DNA of 64,000 nucleotides from Methylobacterium sp. W2 (lineage in GTDB: Bacteria > Pseudomonadota > Alphaproteobacteria > Rhizobiales > Beijerinckiaceae): positions 1 to 64,000 of the forward strand of contig NZ_VMOA01000009.1 in assembly GCF_020662345.1 (NCBI RefSeq), read 5' to 3'. A program made the position numbers and the translations under genes. Shown piece after piece: positions 16,347 through 26,151 of this stretch (position 1 is the first letter of the stretch; the number at the start of each line of letters is the position of its first letter). The notes under the pieces were generated by a model. The model worked only from the letters and a program-made list of their open reading frames with translations. It was not told the origin of the DNA and ran no database searches.

Positions 16347-18407
16347 ATGAGTGCGATACAGAAGCACGGGCCCTGGGCCCTTGTCGGTGCGTTGGGCGCG
16401 GCGGCCCTGGCGATCGTCGCCACGAGCCGCGGGGAATCGATCAACGCCCTGTGGATCGTCGTGGCCGCGGTCTGCGTCTATCTCATCGCCTACCGCTATT
16501 ACTCGCTCTACATCTCCGACAAGGTGATGCAGCTCGATCCGAGCCGCAAGACCCCGGCCCACCGTCACAACGACGGGCTCGATTACGTCCCCACCAACAA
16601 GACCGTCCTGTTCGGACACCATTTCGCGGCGATCGCCGGTGCGGGGCCCCTCGTCGGCCCGGTCCTGGCCGCGCAGATGGGTTACCTGCCCGGCATGCTC
16701 TGGATCCTGGCGGGCGTCGTGCTCGCGGGTGCGGTCCAGGACTTCATGATCCTGTTCATTTCCATGCGCCGCGACGGGCGCTCCCTCGGTGAGCTGATCC
16801 GGGCCGAGCTCGGCGTGATCCCCGGCGTGATCGCGCTGTTCGGCACCTTCATGATCATGGTGATCCTGCTCGCCGTGCTGGCGATGATCGTCGTCAAGGC
16901 GCTGGCCGAAAGCCCATGGGGCACCTTCACCGTAGCGGCCACGATTCCGATCGCGATCCTGATGGGCCTCTACGCGCGCTTCATCCGGCCGGGCAAGATC
17001 GGCGAAGTCTCGATCCTCGGCTTCGTCCTGCTCATGGCCGCCATCGTCGGCGGCGGCCAGATCAACGAACACCCGGTCTGGGGACCGGCCTTCACCTTCA
17101 CCGGGACGCAGCTCACCTGGATGCTGATCGGCTACGGCTTCGTCGCCTCGATCCTGCCGGTCTGGCTCCTGCTCGCCCCGCGCGACTACCTCTCGACCTT
17201 CCTCAAGATCGGCACCATCATCGGCCTCGCGCTCGGCATCGTCGTCGTCGCCCCGCATCTGCAGATGCCGGCCATGACGAAATTCGTCGACGGCACCGGC
17301 CCGGTCTGGGCGGGCTCCCTGTTCCCGTTCCTGTTCATCACCATCGCCTGCGGCGCGGTCTCGGGCTTCCACGCGCTGATCTCGTCCGGCACGACCCCGA
17401 AACTCATCGACAACGAAGCCGACACCCGCTTCATCGGCTACGGCGGCATGCTCATGGAGAGCTTCGTCGCGATCATGGCGCTGGTCGCCGCGAGCGTGAT
17501 CGATCCGGGCATCTACTTCACCATGAACTCGCCGGGCGCCCTGCTCGGCACCTCCGCCGAGAGCGCGGCCGCCGCCGTGACCAATCTCGGCTTTCCGATC
17601 TCCGCCGATCTGATCACCCAGACCGCCAGGGATGTCGGCGAGCACTCGATCATCTCGCGCACCGGCGGCGCCCCGACCCTCGCCGTCGGCATGGCCCACA
17701 TCATCTCGTCGGCCATCGGCGGCAAGACGATGATGGCCTTCTGGTACCATTTCGCGATCCTGTTCGAGGCCCTGTTCATCCTCACCGCGGTGGATGCCGG
17801 CACGCGGGCGGGACGCTTCATGCTGCAGGATCTGCTCGGCCTGATCTCGCCGACCTTCAAGGACACCTCGGCCTGGGCGCCCAGCATCCTGGCCACGGCC
17901 CTCTGCGTCTCGGCCTGGGGCTACTTCCTCTACCAGGGCGTCACCGACCCGCTCGGCGGCATCTACACCCTGTGGCCGCTGTTTGGCATCTCGAACCAGA
18001 TGCTGGCGGCCGTGGCGCTGACGCTGGCCACCGTGGTGATCTTCAAGATGAAGCGCGAGCGCTACGCCTTCGTCACGATCATCCCCACCGTCTGGCTGTT
18101 GATCTGCACGCTCACCGCGGGCTGGCAGAAGATCTTCTCGGCCGATCCCAAGATCGGCTTCCTGTCCCATGCCGACCGGTTCTCGGCGGCGATCGCCGAA
18201 GGCAAGGTGCTGGGTCCGGCCAAGAACATGGCCGACATGCACAAGATCGTCTTCAACGACCGGATCGACGCGGCGCTCGCCGTCATGTTCGTCGGCCTCG
18301 TCGTGGCCATCGCGGTCTTCGGCGTCCAGGCCTGCCTGAAGGCCTACAGGGCCGACCGCTGGACGGCGCTCGAGAGCGGCGGCCCGTCCCCCGTCCCGGC
18401 GGAGTAA
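16347..18407 (+). CDS. cstA: CstA-family carbon starvation/pyruvate transporter
   Basis: A 686-residue polytopic membrane protein of the CstA/BtsT family. The signature FGHHFAAIAGAGPLVGPVLA lies near residues 90-110 and many membrane spans follow. E. coli relatives (about 700-716 residues) import pyruvate by proton symport or peptides during carbon starvation. The ATG at 16347 has CGGGAGCGAG upstream; a TTG at 16287 would add 20 unlikely residues. A YbdD/YjiX gene follows five bases downstream, the usual pairing. Confidence 0.93.
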   Translation: MSAIQKHGPWALVGALGAAALAIVATSRGESINALWIVVAAVCVYLIAYRYYSLYISDKVMQLDPSRKTPAHRHNDGLDYVPTNKTVLFGHHFAAIAGAGPLVGPVLAAQMGYLPGMLWILAGVVLAGAVQDFMILFISMRRDGRSLGELIRAELGVIPGVIALFGTFMIMVILLAVLAMIVVKALAESPWGTFTVAATIPIAILMGLYARFIRPGKIGEVSILGFVLLMAAIVGGGQINEHPVWGPAFTFTGTQLTWMLIGYGFVASILPVWLLLAPRDYLSTFLKIGTIIGLALGIVVVAPHLQMPAMTKFVDGTGPVWAGSLFPFLFITIACGAVSGFHALISSGTTPKLIDNEADTRFIGYGGMLMESFVAIMALVAASVIDPGIYFTMNSPGALLGTSAESAAAAVTNLGFPISADLITQTARDVGEHSIISRTGGAPTLAVGMAHIISSAIGGKTMMAFWYHFAILFEALFILTAVDAGTRAGRFMLQDLLGLISPTFKDTSAWAPSILATALCVSAWGYFLYQGVTDPLGGIYTLWPLFGISNQMLAAVALTLATVVIFKMKRERYAFVTIIPTVWLLICTLTAGWQKIFSADPKIGFLSHADRFSAAIAEGKVLGPAKNMADMHKIVFNDRIDAALAVMFVGLVVAIAVFGVQACLKAYRADRWTALESGGPSPVPAE

Positions 18408-18412
18408 GCACC

Positions 18413-18637
18413 ATGGCGCTGTCGTCGACGGAGTTGCGGGACCGGCTCAAGACCTTCTCGAAATGCGTCTGCGACGGCGCCCGCCTCATGGTGGGGCAGG
18501 GCGATTACGAAGCCTATGCCGCCCATATCCGCCGGACCCATGTCGACCAGGAGCCGATGACCGAGCGCGAATTCTACCGCAACCGGGAGAATGCCCGGTT
18601 CGGCGTCGGTAACCGGAATGGATTCCGCTGCTGCTGA
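18413..18637 (+). CDS. YbdD/YjiX family small protein
   Basis: A 74-residue protein immediately after cstA. It shows the family pattern: GARLMVGQGDYEAYAAHIRRTH in the centre, MTEREFYRNRENARFG, and a C-terminal Arg-Cys-Cys. YbdD and YjiX accompany CstA and BtsT transporters almost everywhere and are thought to modulate them. The gap of five bases shows co-transcription and probable coupling. Confidence 0.93.
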   Translation: MALSSTELRDRLKTFSKCVCDGARLMVGQGDYEAYAAHIRRTHVDQEPMTEREFYRNRENARFGVGNRNGFRCC

Positions 18638-18786
18638 TCTGACCGCTCGTCTTCGATCATTCGGCAGTCAGCGAGATAGATCGTCTTCTCATCCGCGATC
18701 GCGTGACGAATAAGTTCTGGATACTGTCCGCCAGGCAGATATTCGAAGACCTGGCCAGGATTTTTTGGCAAAGTCCGCGCCCCCAT
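18574..18786 (-). CDS. Doubtful small hypothetical protein
   Basis: A 70-codon minus-strand frame whose middle looks natural (YPELIRHAIADEKTIYLADC) and is less GC-biased than its neighbours. It overlaps the 3' end of the YbdD gene on the opposite strand, lacks a ribosome-binding site and matches no family I know. It could be a decayed fragment in the 249-bp gap before the DUF898 gene. Confidence 0.22.
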   Translation of the reverse strand: MGARTLPKNPGQVFEYLPGGQYPELIRHAIADEKTIYLADCRMIEDERSDQQQRNPFRLPTPNRAFSRLR

Positions 18787-18886
18787 ACTTCATCGAAACG
18801 AGAGCAGGCCGATGGAAAGACGCATCGGCGGGTGGCCTCGTCGGAGACGATAGGCTTATATGTCGCCTCCCGAGAGAGGAGGTGTC

Positions 18887-20179
18887 ATGTCGCAGCCGCC
18901 AATGACCGAGACGCGATCCGGGATGGACCGCTTCGGCGCGATCACCTTCGACAGGACATTCAAGGGCCTCACCGGCATCGCCGTCCGTGGCTTCCTCCTG
19001 TCCCTCGTCACCTTCGGCATCTACCGGTTCTGGTACATCACCGAGCTACGGCGCTACTTCTGGAACCGGACCGTCGTCGACGGCAGTCCGGCCGAGTATA
19101 CCGGGACCGGCAAGGAACTGTTCCTCGGCTTCCTCGTCGCCATCGCCATCCTGATCCCCGTCTACGTCCTGATCTTCGTCGCGACGATCTCGGCGCCCTG
19201 GCTCGCGGCCTTCGGCAGCGTCCTGTCCTTCCTCATCCTCTTCGTCCTCGGCCAGTTCGCGCTCTATCGCGGCCGCCGCTACCGCGCCTCGCGCACCCTG
19301 TGGCGCGGCATCCGCCTCGGGCAGGACGGATCGGCGATCACCTATGCGCTGATGGCCATTGGCTGGTCTCTACTGACGCTCCTGACCCTCGGCCTCGCCT
19401 TCCCCTTCATGCGCGCGAGCCTGGAACGGTACCGGATCAACCATACCCTCATTGGGTCGAGCCGGATGGAATCCACCGCGCGCGGGCGCTCGCTCCTCAT
19501 TCCCTGGCTGGCATTCTACGTGGTGGTGCTCCTGCCCATCGCCGGCGCGCTGCTCGCCTTCCTCGTGGCCGCCGATTTCACCATCCCCGACGACCTGTTC
19601 ATCCCCAAGGAGGGGGGCAAACCCGGCGAGACGGAGTTCAACAGCGATTACGAGGACACGCCCATCGCCACCTTCGGGGCGCTCCTCCTCAGTACGCTCG
19701 GCATCACCATCCCCCTCGGGCTCCTGCTCATCCCGTTCTACCGGGCACGGGAGACGCGGCTCTTCATGAACGCGGCCAGCCTCGGCCCCGTGCGGCTGAT
19801 CTCGACTCTGAAGGCCCGCCAGTTCTACTGGCCCTACCTCGTCTACCTTCTCTCCGTGATCGGCTTCGTCCTGATCCTCGGCCTCGTCATCGGCGGTGCC
19901 GGCCTGCTCTTGCAGGCCCGAGGCATGGAAAGCGGATTCCACTGGGCGATCGTCTTCGGCATGGTGTTCGGCTATCTCGGCGGCGCCCTGTTCTTCGCGG
20001 TGCTCTATGTCCGCGTCATCACGGCGCGGCTCTGGGCGGCGGTCGCCACCACAACATCGGTCGAGAATGCCGGCGGCCTCGATGCCGTGCTCGCGTCGAG
20101 CCGGCGCGTGGGCAGCGGCCTCAATGAGGGTCTCGCCGACGCGCTCGATGTCGGCGGCGCCCTCGAAGTGGGGTTCTAG
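18887..20179 (+). CDS. YjgN family (DUF898) membrane protein
   Basis: A 430-residue polytopic membrane protein. A duplicated DUF898 pattern is visible: GFLLSLVTFGIYRFWYITELRRYFWNRT in the first half, then further spans and YLVYLLSVIGFVLILGLVIG. The ATG at 18887 is fixed by a strong AGGAGGT six to seven bases upstream. The stop shares one base with the GTG start of the M48 peptidase gene (TAGTG). The function of YjgN is unknown; the tight pairing with a membrane peptidase suggests joint action in the inner membrane. Confidence 0.88.
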   Translation: MSQPPMTETRSGMDRFGAITFDRTFKGLTGIAVRGFLLSLVTFGIYRFWYITELRRYFWNRTVVDGSPAEYTGTGKELFLGFLVAIAILIPVYVLIFVATISAPWLAAFGSVLSFLILFVLGQFALYRGRRYRASRTLWRGIRLGQDGSAITYALMAIGWSLLTLLTLGLAFPFMRASLERYRINHTLIGSSRMESTARGRSLLIPWLAFYVVVLLPIAGALLAFLVAADFTIPDDLFIPKEGGKPGETEFNSDYEDTPIATFGALLLSTLGITIPLGLLLIPFYRARETRLFMNAASLGPVRLISTLKARQFYWPYLVYLLSVIGFVLILGLVIGGAGLLLQARGMESGFHWAIVFGMVFGYLGGALFFAVLYVRVITARLWAAVATTTSVENAGGLDAVLASSRRVGSGLNEGLADALDVGGALEVGF

Positions 20180-21288
20180 TGCCGGCACTTCGGGTTCAGG
20201 GCACGTATTACGATGGCTTGAGCGCCAGGGCCCATCCGGTGACCCTGGTCCTCGAGGACAGCCTGGAGATCACCGGGCGCGACCTGCGCCTCGCCTGGCC
20301 TCTCCCCGATCTCGCGGCCGGCGACACGGCGCCCCCCTTCATGCGGCTCGGCCCGGCGGGACATGCCGCCCGCGTCGAGTTCACCGACGAGGCCCTGGCC
20401 GCGGCGCTCAAGGATCGCTGCCCCGACCTGTACCGCACCGATCCCTCCGCCTCGGCCGGTCGCCTGCGTCTCGTGCTGTGGTCGATCGCGGCCGGGATTT
20501 CGGTGATCCTGCTGGCGATCTGCGGTGTTCCGGCCATTGCCGTGCGTCTGGCGCCCGTGATTCCGGCGGCGATCGAGGCACGGCTCGGCGGGGCGGTGGA
20601 CGGGCAGATCGGCAAGATCCTGGGCGACCCGCCGGTCTGCGACAACGCCCCGGCGCGGGCCGTCCTCGACCGGTTGATCGAGCGGATGACGGCGGATGCC
20701 GGCCTGCCGGTCGGTCCCGCGATCACCGTCCGCCGGCACGCCATCGCCAACGCCCTGACCCTTCCCGGCGGACGGGTCGTCGTATTGTCGGACCTCATCG
20801 AGCAGTCCCGCACGCCCGACGAGTTCGCCGGCGTGCTGGCCCACGAATTCGGCCATGTGGCCGCGCACGATCCCATGCGCGCGCTGCTGGCGGCGAGCGG
20901 AAGCTCGTTCCTCCTGAGCCTCGTCCTCGGCGACCTGACCGGCTCCACGATCATCATCGCGGTGGGACAGGCGGCCCTCTCGGCCGGCTATTCCCGCGAG
21001 GCGGAGAACGCGGCGGATTCCTATTCGGTGGGGGTCATGCGCCGGTCGGGCGGGGATGCCACGGCGCTGGCGACGATCCTCGAACGCATCGCCAAGGACG
21101 ACGGAAAGGACGACGACAAGGCCGAGTTCGCGAGCTTGCTCCGCAGCCATCCCTTCACGAAGGAGCGCGCCAACCGCATCCGCGCGATGGCGGGGACGGA
21201 GACGGTCGGCCGGCGCATTCTCGACGAGACCGAATGGGCGACGCTGAAGGGCATCTGCCGCAACGTCCCGGCCACATCCGCCAAATAG
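20179..21288 (+). CDS. Membrane-anchored M48 family metallopeptidase
   Basis: A 369-residue zinc peptidase. The catalytic motif HEFGH sits at 222-226, and the third zinc ligand is expected in SREAENAADSYSV about 50 residues later. A membrane span near residues 98-122 precedes the catalytic domain. The N-terminal 90 residues are a small b-rich region typical of M48 proteins found beside DUF898 genes. Translation starts at GTG overlapping the upstream stop by one base, so the two are coupled. Likely role: quality control of envelope proteins, by analogy with HtpX/BepA; not shown here. Confidence 0.9.
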   Translation: MPALRVQGTYYDGLSARAHPVTLVLEDSLEITGRDLRLAWPLPDLAAGDTAPPFMRLGPAGHAARVEFTDEALAAALKDRCPDLYRTDPSASAGRLRLVLWSIAAGISVILLAICGVPAIAVRLAPVIPAAIEARLGGAVDGQIGKILGDPPVCDNAPARAVLDRLIERMTADAGLPVGPAITVRRHAIANALTLPGGRVVVLSDLIEQSRTPDEFAGVLAHEFGHVAAHDPMRALLAASGSSFLLSLVLGDLTGSTIIIAVGQAALSAGYSREAENAADSYSVGVMRRSGGDATALATILERIAKDDGKDDDKAEFASLLRSHPFTKERANRIRAMAGTETVGRRILDETEWATLKGICRNVPATSAK

Positions 21289-21447
21289 GCGCGGTCCCGG
21301 GCGGAGCGTATTGGCGCCCGAGTTACATCCGGAAACAAATATCCTGTCCCGGTCCGCTGCTTGCGTCGCGTCGTCACGGCTACAGATCACCTCGTGACAT
21401 GCGACGAACGTGGTACACCAGCCCGAACAGGTTTGCGCGGATACCGT

Positions 21448-24400
21448 ATGGGCCTCGTCCAGTATGCTCTGAAGTTTCGCATCACGATCTACGTGCTCGC
21501 CGTGCTGATGATGCTCGGCGGCGCGGCCGCGGTGATCGTGGCGCCGAAAGACGTGTTGCCCACCGTGGACATCCCGGTCGTCGTGGTGGTGTGGACCTAT
21601 ACCGGCCTCTCGACCTCCGAGATGGAGCGTCGCATCACCACCTATGCCGAGTTCTCGCTCTCCAACAACGTCAACAACATCGCCCGGATGGAATCGACGA
21701 CGCTGCAGGGCACGGCGATCCAGAAAGTGTATTTCGACCAATCGGTGAGCATCGATCTCGCCATCGCCCAGACCGTCTCGGCGATGAACTCGATCCGCTC
21801 GACCATGCCGCCCGGCGTCCAGCCGCCCATCGTCCTGCGGTTCTCGGCCTCCTCCGTCCCGGTGATCCAGCTCTCGCTCTCCTCCACCAGCCAGAGCCTG
21901 ACCAAGGTCTACGATTACGCCCAGTACCGCATCCGCCAGCGCCTGACCCAGGTGCCAGGCTCGACGCTGCCCTCGCCCTTCGGCGGCACGCCGCGCCAGA
22001 TCATGGTCGATCTCGACCTGCAGGCCCTGCGGGCGCTGGGCCTGACGGCGCTGGACGTCACCAACGCCATGACGGCGCAGAATCTCACCGTGCCCTCCGG
22101 CCTCGCCAAGATCGGCGAGCAGCAATACCCGATCCAGCTCAACGCCACGCCGGACGCCATCGAGGCACTCAACCAGGTGCCGATCCGGGTGGTCGGCGGA
22201 CAGCCGGTGCTGGTGCGCGACGTCGCCAATGTCCGCGACGGCGGCCCGCCGCAGGTGAACATCGTGCGGGCCGACGGCCTGAACTCGGTGCTGATGCGGA
22301 TCTTCAAGAACGGCACCGCCTCGACCCTCGACGTCGTCAACAACGTGAAGAAGGCCCTGCCGGACATCCGCGCCGCCGCCCCTGAGGGCATGGCCCTGCG
22401 CGAATTGTTCGACCAGTCGGTCTTCGTCTCCGCCGCCATCGAGGGCGTGATCCACGAGGCGGTCATCGCCGCCGCGCTGACCGGCCTGACGATCCTGCTG
22501 TTCCTCGGCTCATGGCGCTCCACCATCGTGGTGCTCGTCTCGATCCCGCTCTCGATCCTGACCTCGCTCTCGATCCTCACGGCCCTCGGCGAGACGATCA
22601 ACGTCATGACGCTGGGCGGTCTCGCCCTGGCCGTGGGCATCCTCGTGGACGACGCCACGGTGGCCATCGAGAACACGTATCGGCTGTTCGAGGAGGGTGA
22701 GCCGTTCCGCAAATCCGTGGTGGAGGGCGCGGCCGGCATCGCCAAACCAGCCCTGATCTCGACGCTCTCGATCTGCGCCGCCTTCGTCTCGGTCTTCGCG
22801 CTGACGGACACGCCGAAATACCTGTTCACCCCCCAGGCGCTCGCCGTCGTCTTCGCGATGCTGACCTCCTACGTCCTGTCGCGCACCCTGGTGCCGGTGC
22901 TGATCGACGTGCTGGTGGCGCGGGAATACGAGGCGCATCACGGCAAGGGCGGGCAGGCTCCGCGACGGGGCCGCGTCGCCCGCGCGCTGGGATGGCTGTT
23001 CGGGCCGCTCCACCGCCTCGCCGGCCGCTTCCGCCAGGGGTTCGAGGCGCGCTTCGCCCGCTTCCATCGCGGCTATCTGGGCCTGTTGCATGTGGTCCTG
23101 CGCCGCCGGGTCGTCACGCTGGCCACGGTGGCGGTGATCTTCGCCGGCACGGCGGGCCTGTTCGGCTTCGTCGGCCAGGATTACTTCCCGCAGGTCGAAT
23201 CGAGCCAGATGACGCTGCACCTGCGCACCCGGCCGGGCATGCGCATCGAGACCGCCTTGCAGACCTTCGCGCAGGTCCAGTCGGTGGTCCGCGAGGTCAT
23301 TCCCGAGGGCGAGATCGATCAGGTTCTCGACAATCTCGGACTGCCCGCGAACAACTACAATTTCGCCTTCTCGGACGGGTCGTTCGTCGCCAACAACGAC
23401 GGGCAGATGCTCATCAACCTGAAGGAAGGCCACGGCTCGGTCGCCGGCTACACCAAGCGCCTGCGCGAGGTGCTGCGCGAGCGCTTCCCCGACCTGATCG
23501 TCTATTTCCAACCGTCCGACATCATCACGCAGATCCTGAACTTCGGGACGCTGGCGCAGATCGACATCCAGGTCTCCGGCCGCAACACCGCCAAGGACCT
23601 CGCCGCCGCGCAGAACATCGTCCGCCGCCTCAAGGAGACGCGCGGGGCGGTGGACGTCCATCTCCATCAGATCGTCGGCACGCCGCAATTCTTCGTGGAT
23701 GTCGACCGGCGCCTCGCCTCCGAGCTCGGCCTCACCGAGCAGCAGATCGCGCAAGGCCTCAACGTCTCCCTGTCGGGCTCCTTCCAAGTGACGCCGAACT
23801 TCTGGACCGACCCGAAGACCGGCATTCCCTATCAGCTCTGGGTGCAGACGCCGGAATACCGCAACGACAGCCTCACCGCGATCCAGAACACGCCGCTCCT
23901 CGTCACCGGCAATTCCGACGCGCCCGGCGTGCTGACGCTGCTCTCCAGCGTCTCGACCATGCGCCGCGAGGGGTCGCAGACGGTGATCAACCACGTCAAC
24001 ACGCAGCCGACCTTCAACATCTACGCGGCGGTGCAGGATTCCGATCTCGGCTCGGTGGCGAAAGACATCCGCCGGATCGTCGAAGAGGAACAGAAGGCCC
24101 TGCCGGCCCCGGACAAGATCACCGTGCGCGGGCAGATCGAGAACATGCAATCGGCGTTCTTCCGCATGGGAATCGGCCTCTCCATCGCCCTGGTGGCGGT
24201 CTATCTGCTGATGGCGGTGAATTTCCAGAGCTGGGGCGATCCCCTCGTGGTCCTGGCGGCGCTGCCGCTGGCCTTCTGCGGGATCGTGGCGAGCCTGTTC
24301 ATCACCGGCACCACCTTCTCGATCCCGTCGCTGTTCGGGGCGATCATGTCGGTGGGGATCGCCTCCGCCAACTCCATCCTCCTCGTCACCTTCGCCAAGG

Positions 24401-24675
24401 AGCACCGGGAGGCGACGGGCTGCAGCGCGGCGGAGGCGGCCTTGCTCGCGGGCGACACCCGGCTGCGGCCGGTGCTGATGACGGCGGGCGCAATGTTCCT
24501 CGGCTTGATCCCCATGGCGTTGGGCACCGGGGAGGGCGGCGAGCAGAACGCGGCTCTCGCCCGCGCCGTGATGGGCGGCATCGCCATCGGGACGCCCTCG
24601 ACCTTGCTCTTCGTGCCCTTCCTCTACACCCTCCTCAGGCGGGGCGAGGTCAAGCCGCTTCAGGATTACGCATGA
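21448..24675 (+). CDS. RND-family efflux permease
   Basis: A 1,075-residue RND transporter. The proton-relay helix reads LAVGILVDDATVAIENTYRL, giving the expected Asp pair. Twelve spans and two large periplasmic loops are arranged as usual. PPGVQPPIV and QYRIRQRLTQVPG are pore-domain landmarks. I chose the ATG at 21448 (MGLVQYALKFRI) because the extra upstream residues are not protein-like. Its stop overlaps the start of the adaptor gene by four bases. With the adaptor it would form a tripartite pump; no outer-membrane channel gene is adjacent, so one must be supplied from elsewhere. Substrate unknown. Confidence 0.94.
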   Translation: MGLVQYALKFRITIYVLAVLMMLGGAAAVIVAPKDVLPTVDIPVVVVVWTYTGLSTSEMERRITTYAEFSLSNNVNNIARMESTTLQGTAIQKVYFDQSVSIDLAIAQTVSAMNSIRSTMPPGVQPPIVLRFSASSVPVIQLSLSSTSQSLTKVYDYAQYRIRQRLTQVPGSTLPSPFGGTPRQIMVDLDLQALRALGLTALDVTNAMTAQNLTVPSGLAKIGEQQYPIQLNATPDAIEALNQVPIRVVGGQPVLVRDVANVRDGGPPQVNIVRADGLNSVLMRIFKNGTASTLDVVNNVKKALPDIRAAAPEGMALRELFDQSVFVSAAIEGVIHEAVIAAALTGLTILLFLGSWRSTIVVLVSIPLSILTSLSILTALGETINVMTLGGLALAVGILVDDATVAIENTYRLFEEGEPFRKSVVEGAAGIAKPALISTLSICAAFVSVFALTDTPKYLFTPQALAVVFAMLTSYVLSRTLVPVLIDVLVAREYEAHHGKGGQAPRRGRVARALGWLFGPLHRLAGRFRQGFEARFARFHRGYLGLLHVVLRRRVVTLATVAVIFAGTAGLFGFVGQDYFPQVESSQMTLHLRTRPGMRIETALQTFAQVQSVVREVIPEGEIDQVLDNLGLPANNYNFAFSDGSFVANNDGQMLINLKEGHGSVAGYTKRLREVLRERFPDLIVYFQPSDIITQILNFGTLAQIDIQVSGRNTAKDLAAAQNIVRRLKETRGAVDVHLHQIVGTPQFFVDVDRRLASELGLTEQQIAQGLNVSLSGSFQVTPNFWTDPKTGIPYQLWVQTPEYRNDSLTAIQNTPLLVTGNSDAPGVLTLLSSVSTMRREGSQTVINHVNTQPTFNIYAAVQDSDLGSVAKDIRRIVEEEQKALPAPDKITVRGQIENMQSAFFRMGIGLSIALVAVYLLMAVNFQSWGDPLVVLAALPLAFCGIVASLFITGTTFSIPSLFGAIMSVGIASANSILLVTFAKEHREATGCSAAEAALLAGDTRLRPVLMTAGAMFLGLIPMALGTGEGGEQNAALARAVMGGIAIGTPSTLLFVPFLYTLLRRGEVKPLQDYA

Positions 24676-26027
24676 GCGGGAACAGCCCTGGTGACACGAC
24701 CGATGAGAAGACCGGCACGGTGACGGCTCATGGTTCGGGGCATGGTTCGGGTGATGGCTCCGGGCGAGGCCCGGCGGAGATCCCGCCGCCGCCGGGGAAG
24801 GGACCGTTCCTCGTGGCCGGGCTCATTGCCGTCGGCCTGCTCGGCTGGGGCGGCTACGGCCATTGGCAGAAGGGTGCCGCGGCGCAGGAGACGCAGCGCA
24901 AGGCCCGGGAGTTCGTGCCGAAGTTGCGGACCATCGCGGTGGAGCGGGCCGACCAGCCCGTCGACATCACCCTGCCCGGACAGACCGACGCCTTCGCCAG
25001 GGCGTCCCTGTTCGCCCGTGCCACGGGCTACATCGCCGAGCGCCGGGTCGATATCGGCACGCGGGTGAAGCAGGGCGACATCCTCATCCGCATCGCCGCC
25101 CCCGATCTCGACCAGCAGCTGGCGCAGGCCCAGGCGCAGGTGGGCCAGCTCGAAGCCCAGCTCCTTCAGGCCAGGGCCATGGTGGATCAGGCGAAGGCCA
25201 ACGTGAATCTCGCCACCGCCACCAACAGCCGGACCTCGACCCTCGCCGTGCAGGGCTGGGCCTCGAAGCAGAACGCGGACAATTCCCAGGCCAGCGTCCT
25301 GAGCCAGGGCGCGAGCCTCGCCTCGGCGGAAGCGGGGGTGAAGGTGGCCGAGGCCAACATCAAGGCGCAGCGGGCCACCGTGGACAGGCTGAAGGCGCTG
25401 ACCGGCTTCAAGGACGTGATCGCCCCCTTCGACGGCGTCGTCACCGCCCGCAGCGTCGATATCGGCGATCTCGTCCAGGCCGACGGCACCGGCACCGCCC
25501 TGCTGTCCATGGACCGGGACGACGTCCTGCGCGTGGTCGTCAACGTGCCCCAGAATCTCGCCGTCGGGGTGAATCCGGGCGTCGCCGCCACAATCAAGGT
25601 GCCGCAGATCCCGGACCGGACCTTCTCCGGCAAGGTCGAGCGCAGCTCGGTCGCCCTGCTGACCTCCTCCCGGACCCTGACCACGCAGGTGGACGTTCCC
25701 AATGGCGACGGCAGCCTGCGGCCCGGCCTCTATGTCTACGTAACGCTCAAGGTGCCGCGGACGGGGAGGAACACGGTCATTCCGGCCGAGGCCCTGGTGT
25801 TCAACCAGCGCGGCACGCAGGTGGCGATCTCCCGCGACGACGGCACGGTGGAATGGCGCGGCGTCCACATCCAGCGCGACCTCGGCACCACGATCGAGAT
25901 CGACCAGGGCTTGGACGGCGGCGAGCAGATCGTGCTGAGCCCGCCCGTGGATCTGCATGACGGGCAGACGATGGAGCGCCAGCCGTCGAAGCAGGACGGC
26001 AAGGCGCTGAAATCCGCCGCACGATGA
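24672..26027 (+). CDS. RND efflux periplasmic adaptor (membrane fusion protein)
   Basis: A 451-residue adaptor. After a flexible Gly/Ser/His-rich cytoplasmic start and one anchor span (FLVAGLIAVGLLGWGGYGHW) come the lipoyl half-motif (GYIAERRVDIGTRVKQGDIL), an Ala/Gln-rich coiled coil (about 140-230), the second lipoyl half (VIAPFDGVVTARSVDIGDLV) and the beta-barrel region. The order differs from many operons in that the adaptor follows the permease. ATG/TGA overlap shows coupling. Confidence 0.93.
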   Translation: MSGNSPGDTTDEKTGTVTAHGSGHGSGDGSGRGPAEIPPPPGKGPFLVAGLIAVGLLGWGGYGHWQKGAAAQETQRKAREFVPKLRTIAVERADQPVDITLPGQTDAFARASLFARATGYIAERRVDIGTRVKQGDILIRIAAPDLDQQLAQAQAQVGQLEAQLLQARAMVDQAKANVNLATATNSRTSTLAVQGWASKQNADNSQASVLSQGASLASAEAGVKVAEANIKAQRATVDRLKALTGFKDVIAPFDGVVTARSVDIGDLVQADGTGTALLSMDRDDVLRVVVNVPQNLAVGVNPGVAATIKVPQIPDRTFSGKVERSSVALLTSSRTLTTQVDVPNGDGSLRPGLYVYVTLKVPRTGRNTVIPAEALVFNQRGTQVAISRDDGTVEWRGVHIQRDLGTTIEIDQGLDGGEQIVLSPPVDLHDGQTMERQPSKQDGKALKSAAR

Positions 26028-26151
26028 GACCGGCTGGACGCGGGCGCAGCCCAGCCAAGCCGTTCGGCCGGTTCCATCCGCGCGGGTGGATGAGGTAGAG
26101 ACACGCGTTTCCGCGCAAGATTAGCGCGCGGTTTCCGGAACGTCTCCGCGC

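Noticed and set aside
16317-18242. Minus-strand open frame of 641 codons opposite cstA
   Set aside because: Asp/Glu/Arg/His-rich pattern without domains; an antisense artefact.
20176-24405. Two long minus-strand open frames (759 and 631 codons) opposite the M48, RND and DUF898 genes
   Set aside because: Composition is that of antisense to GC-rich coding DNA; the sense proteins are complete family members.
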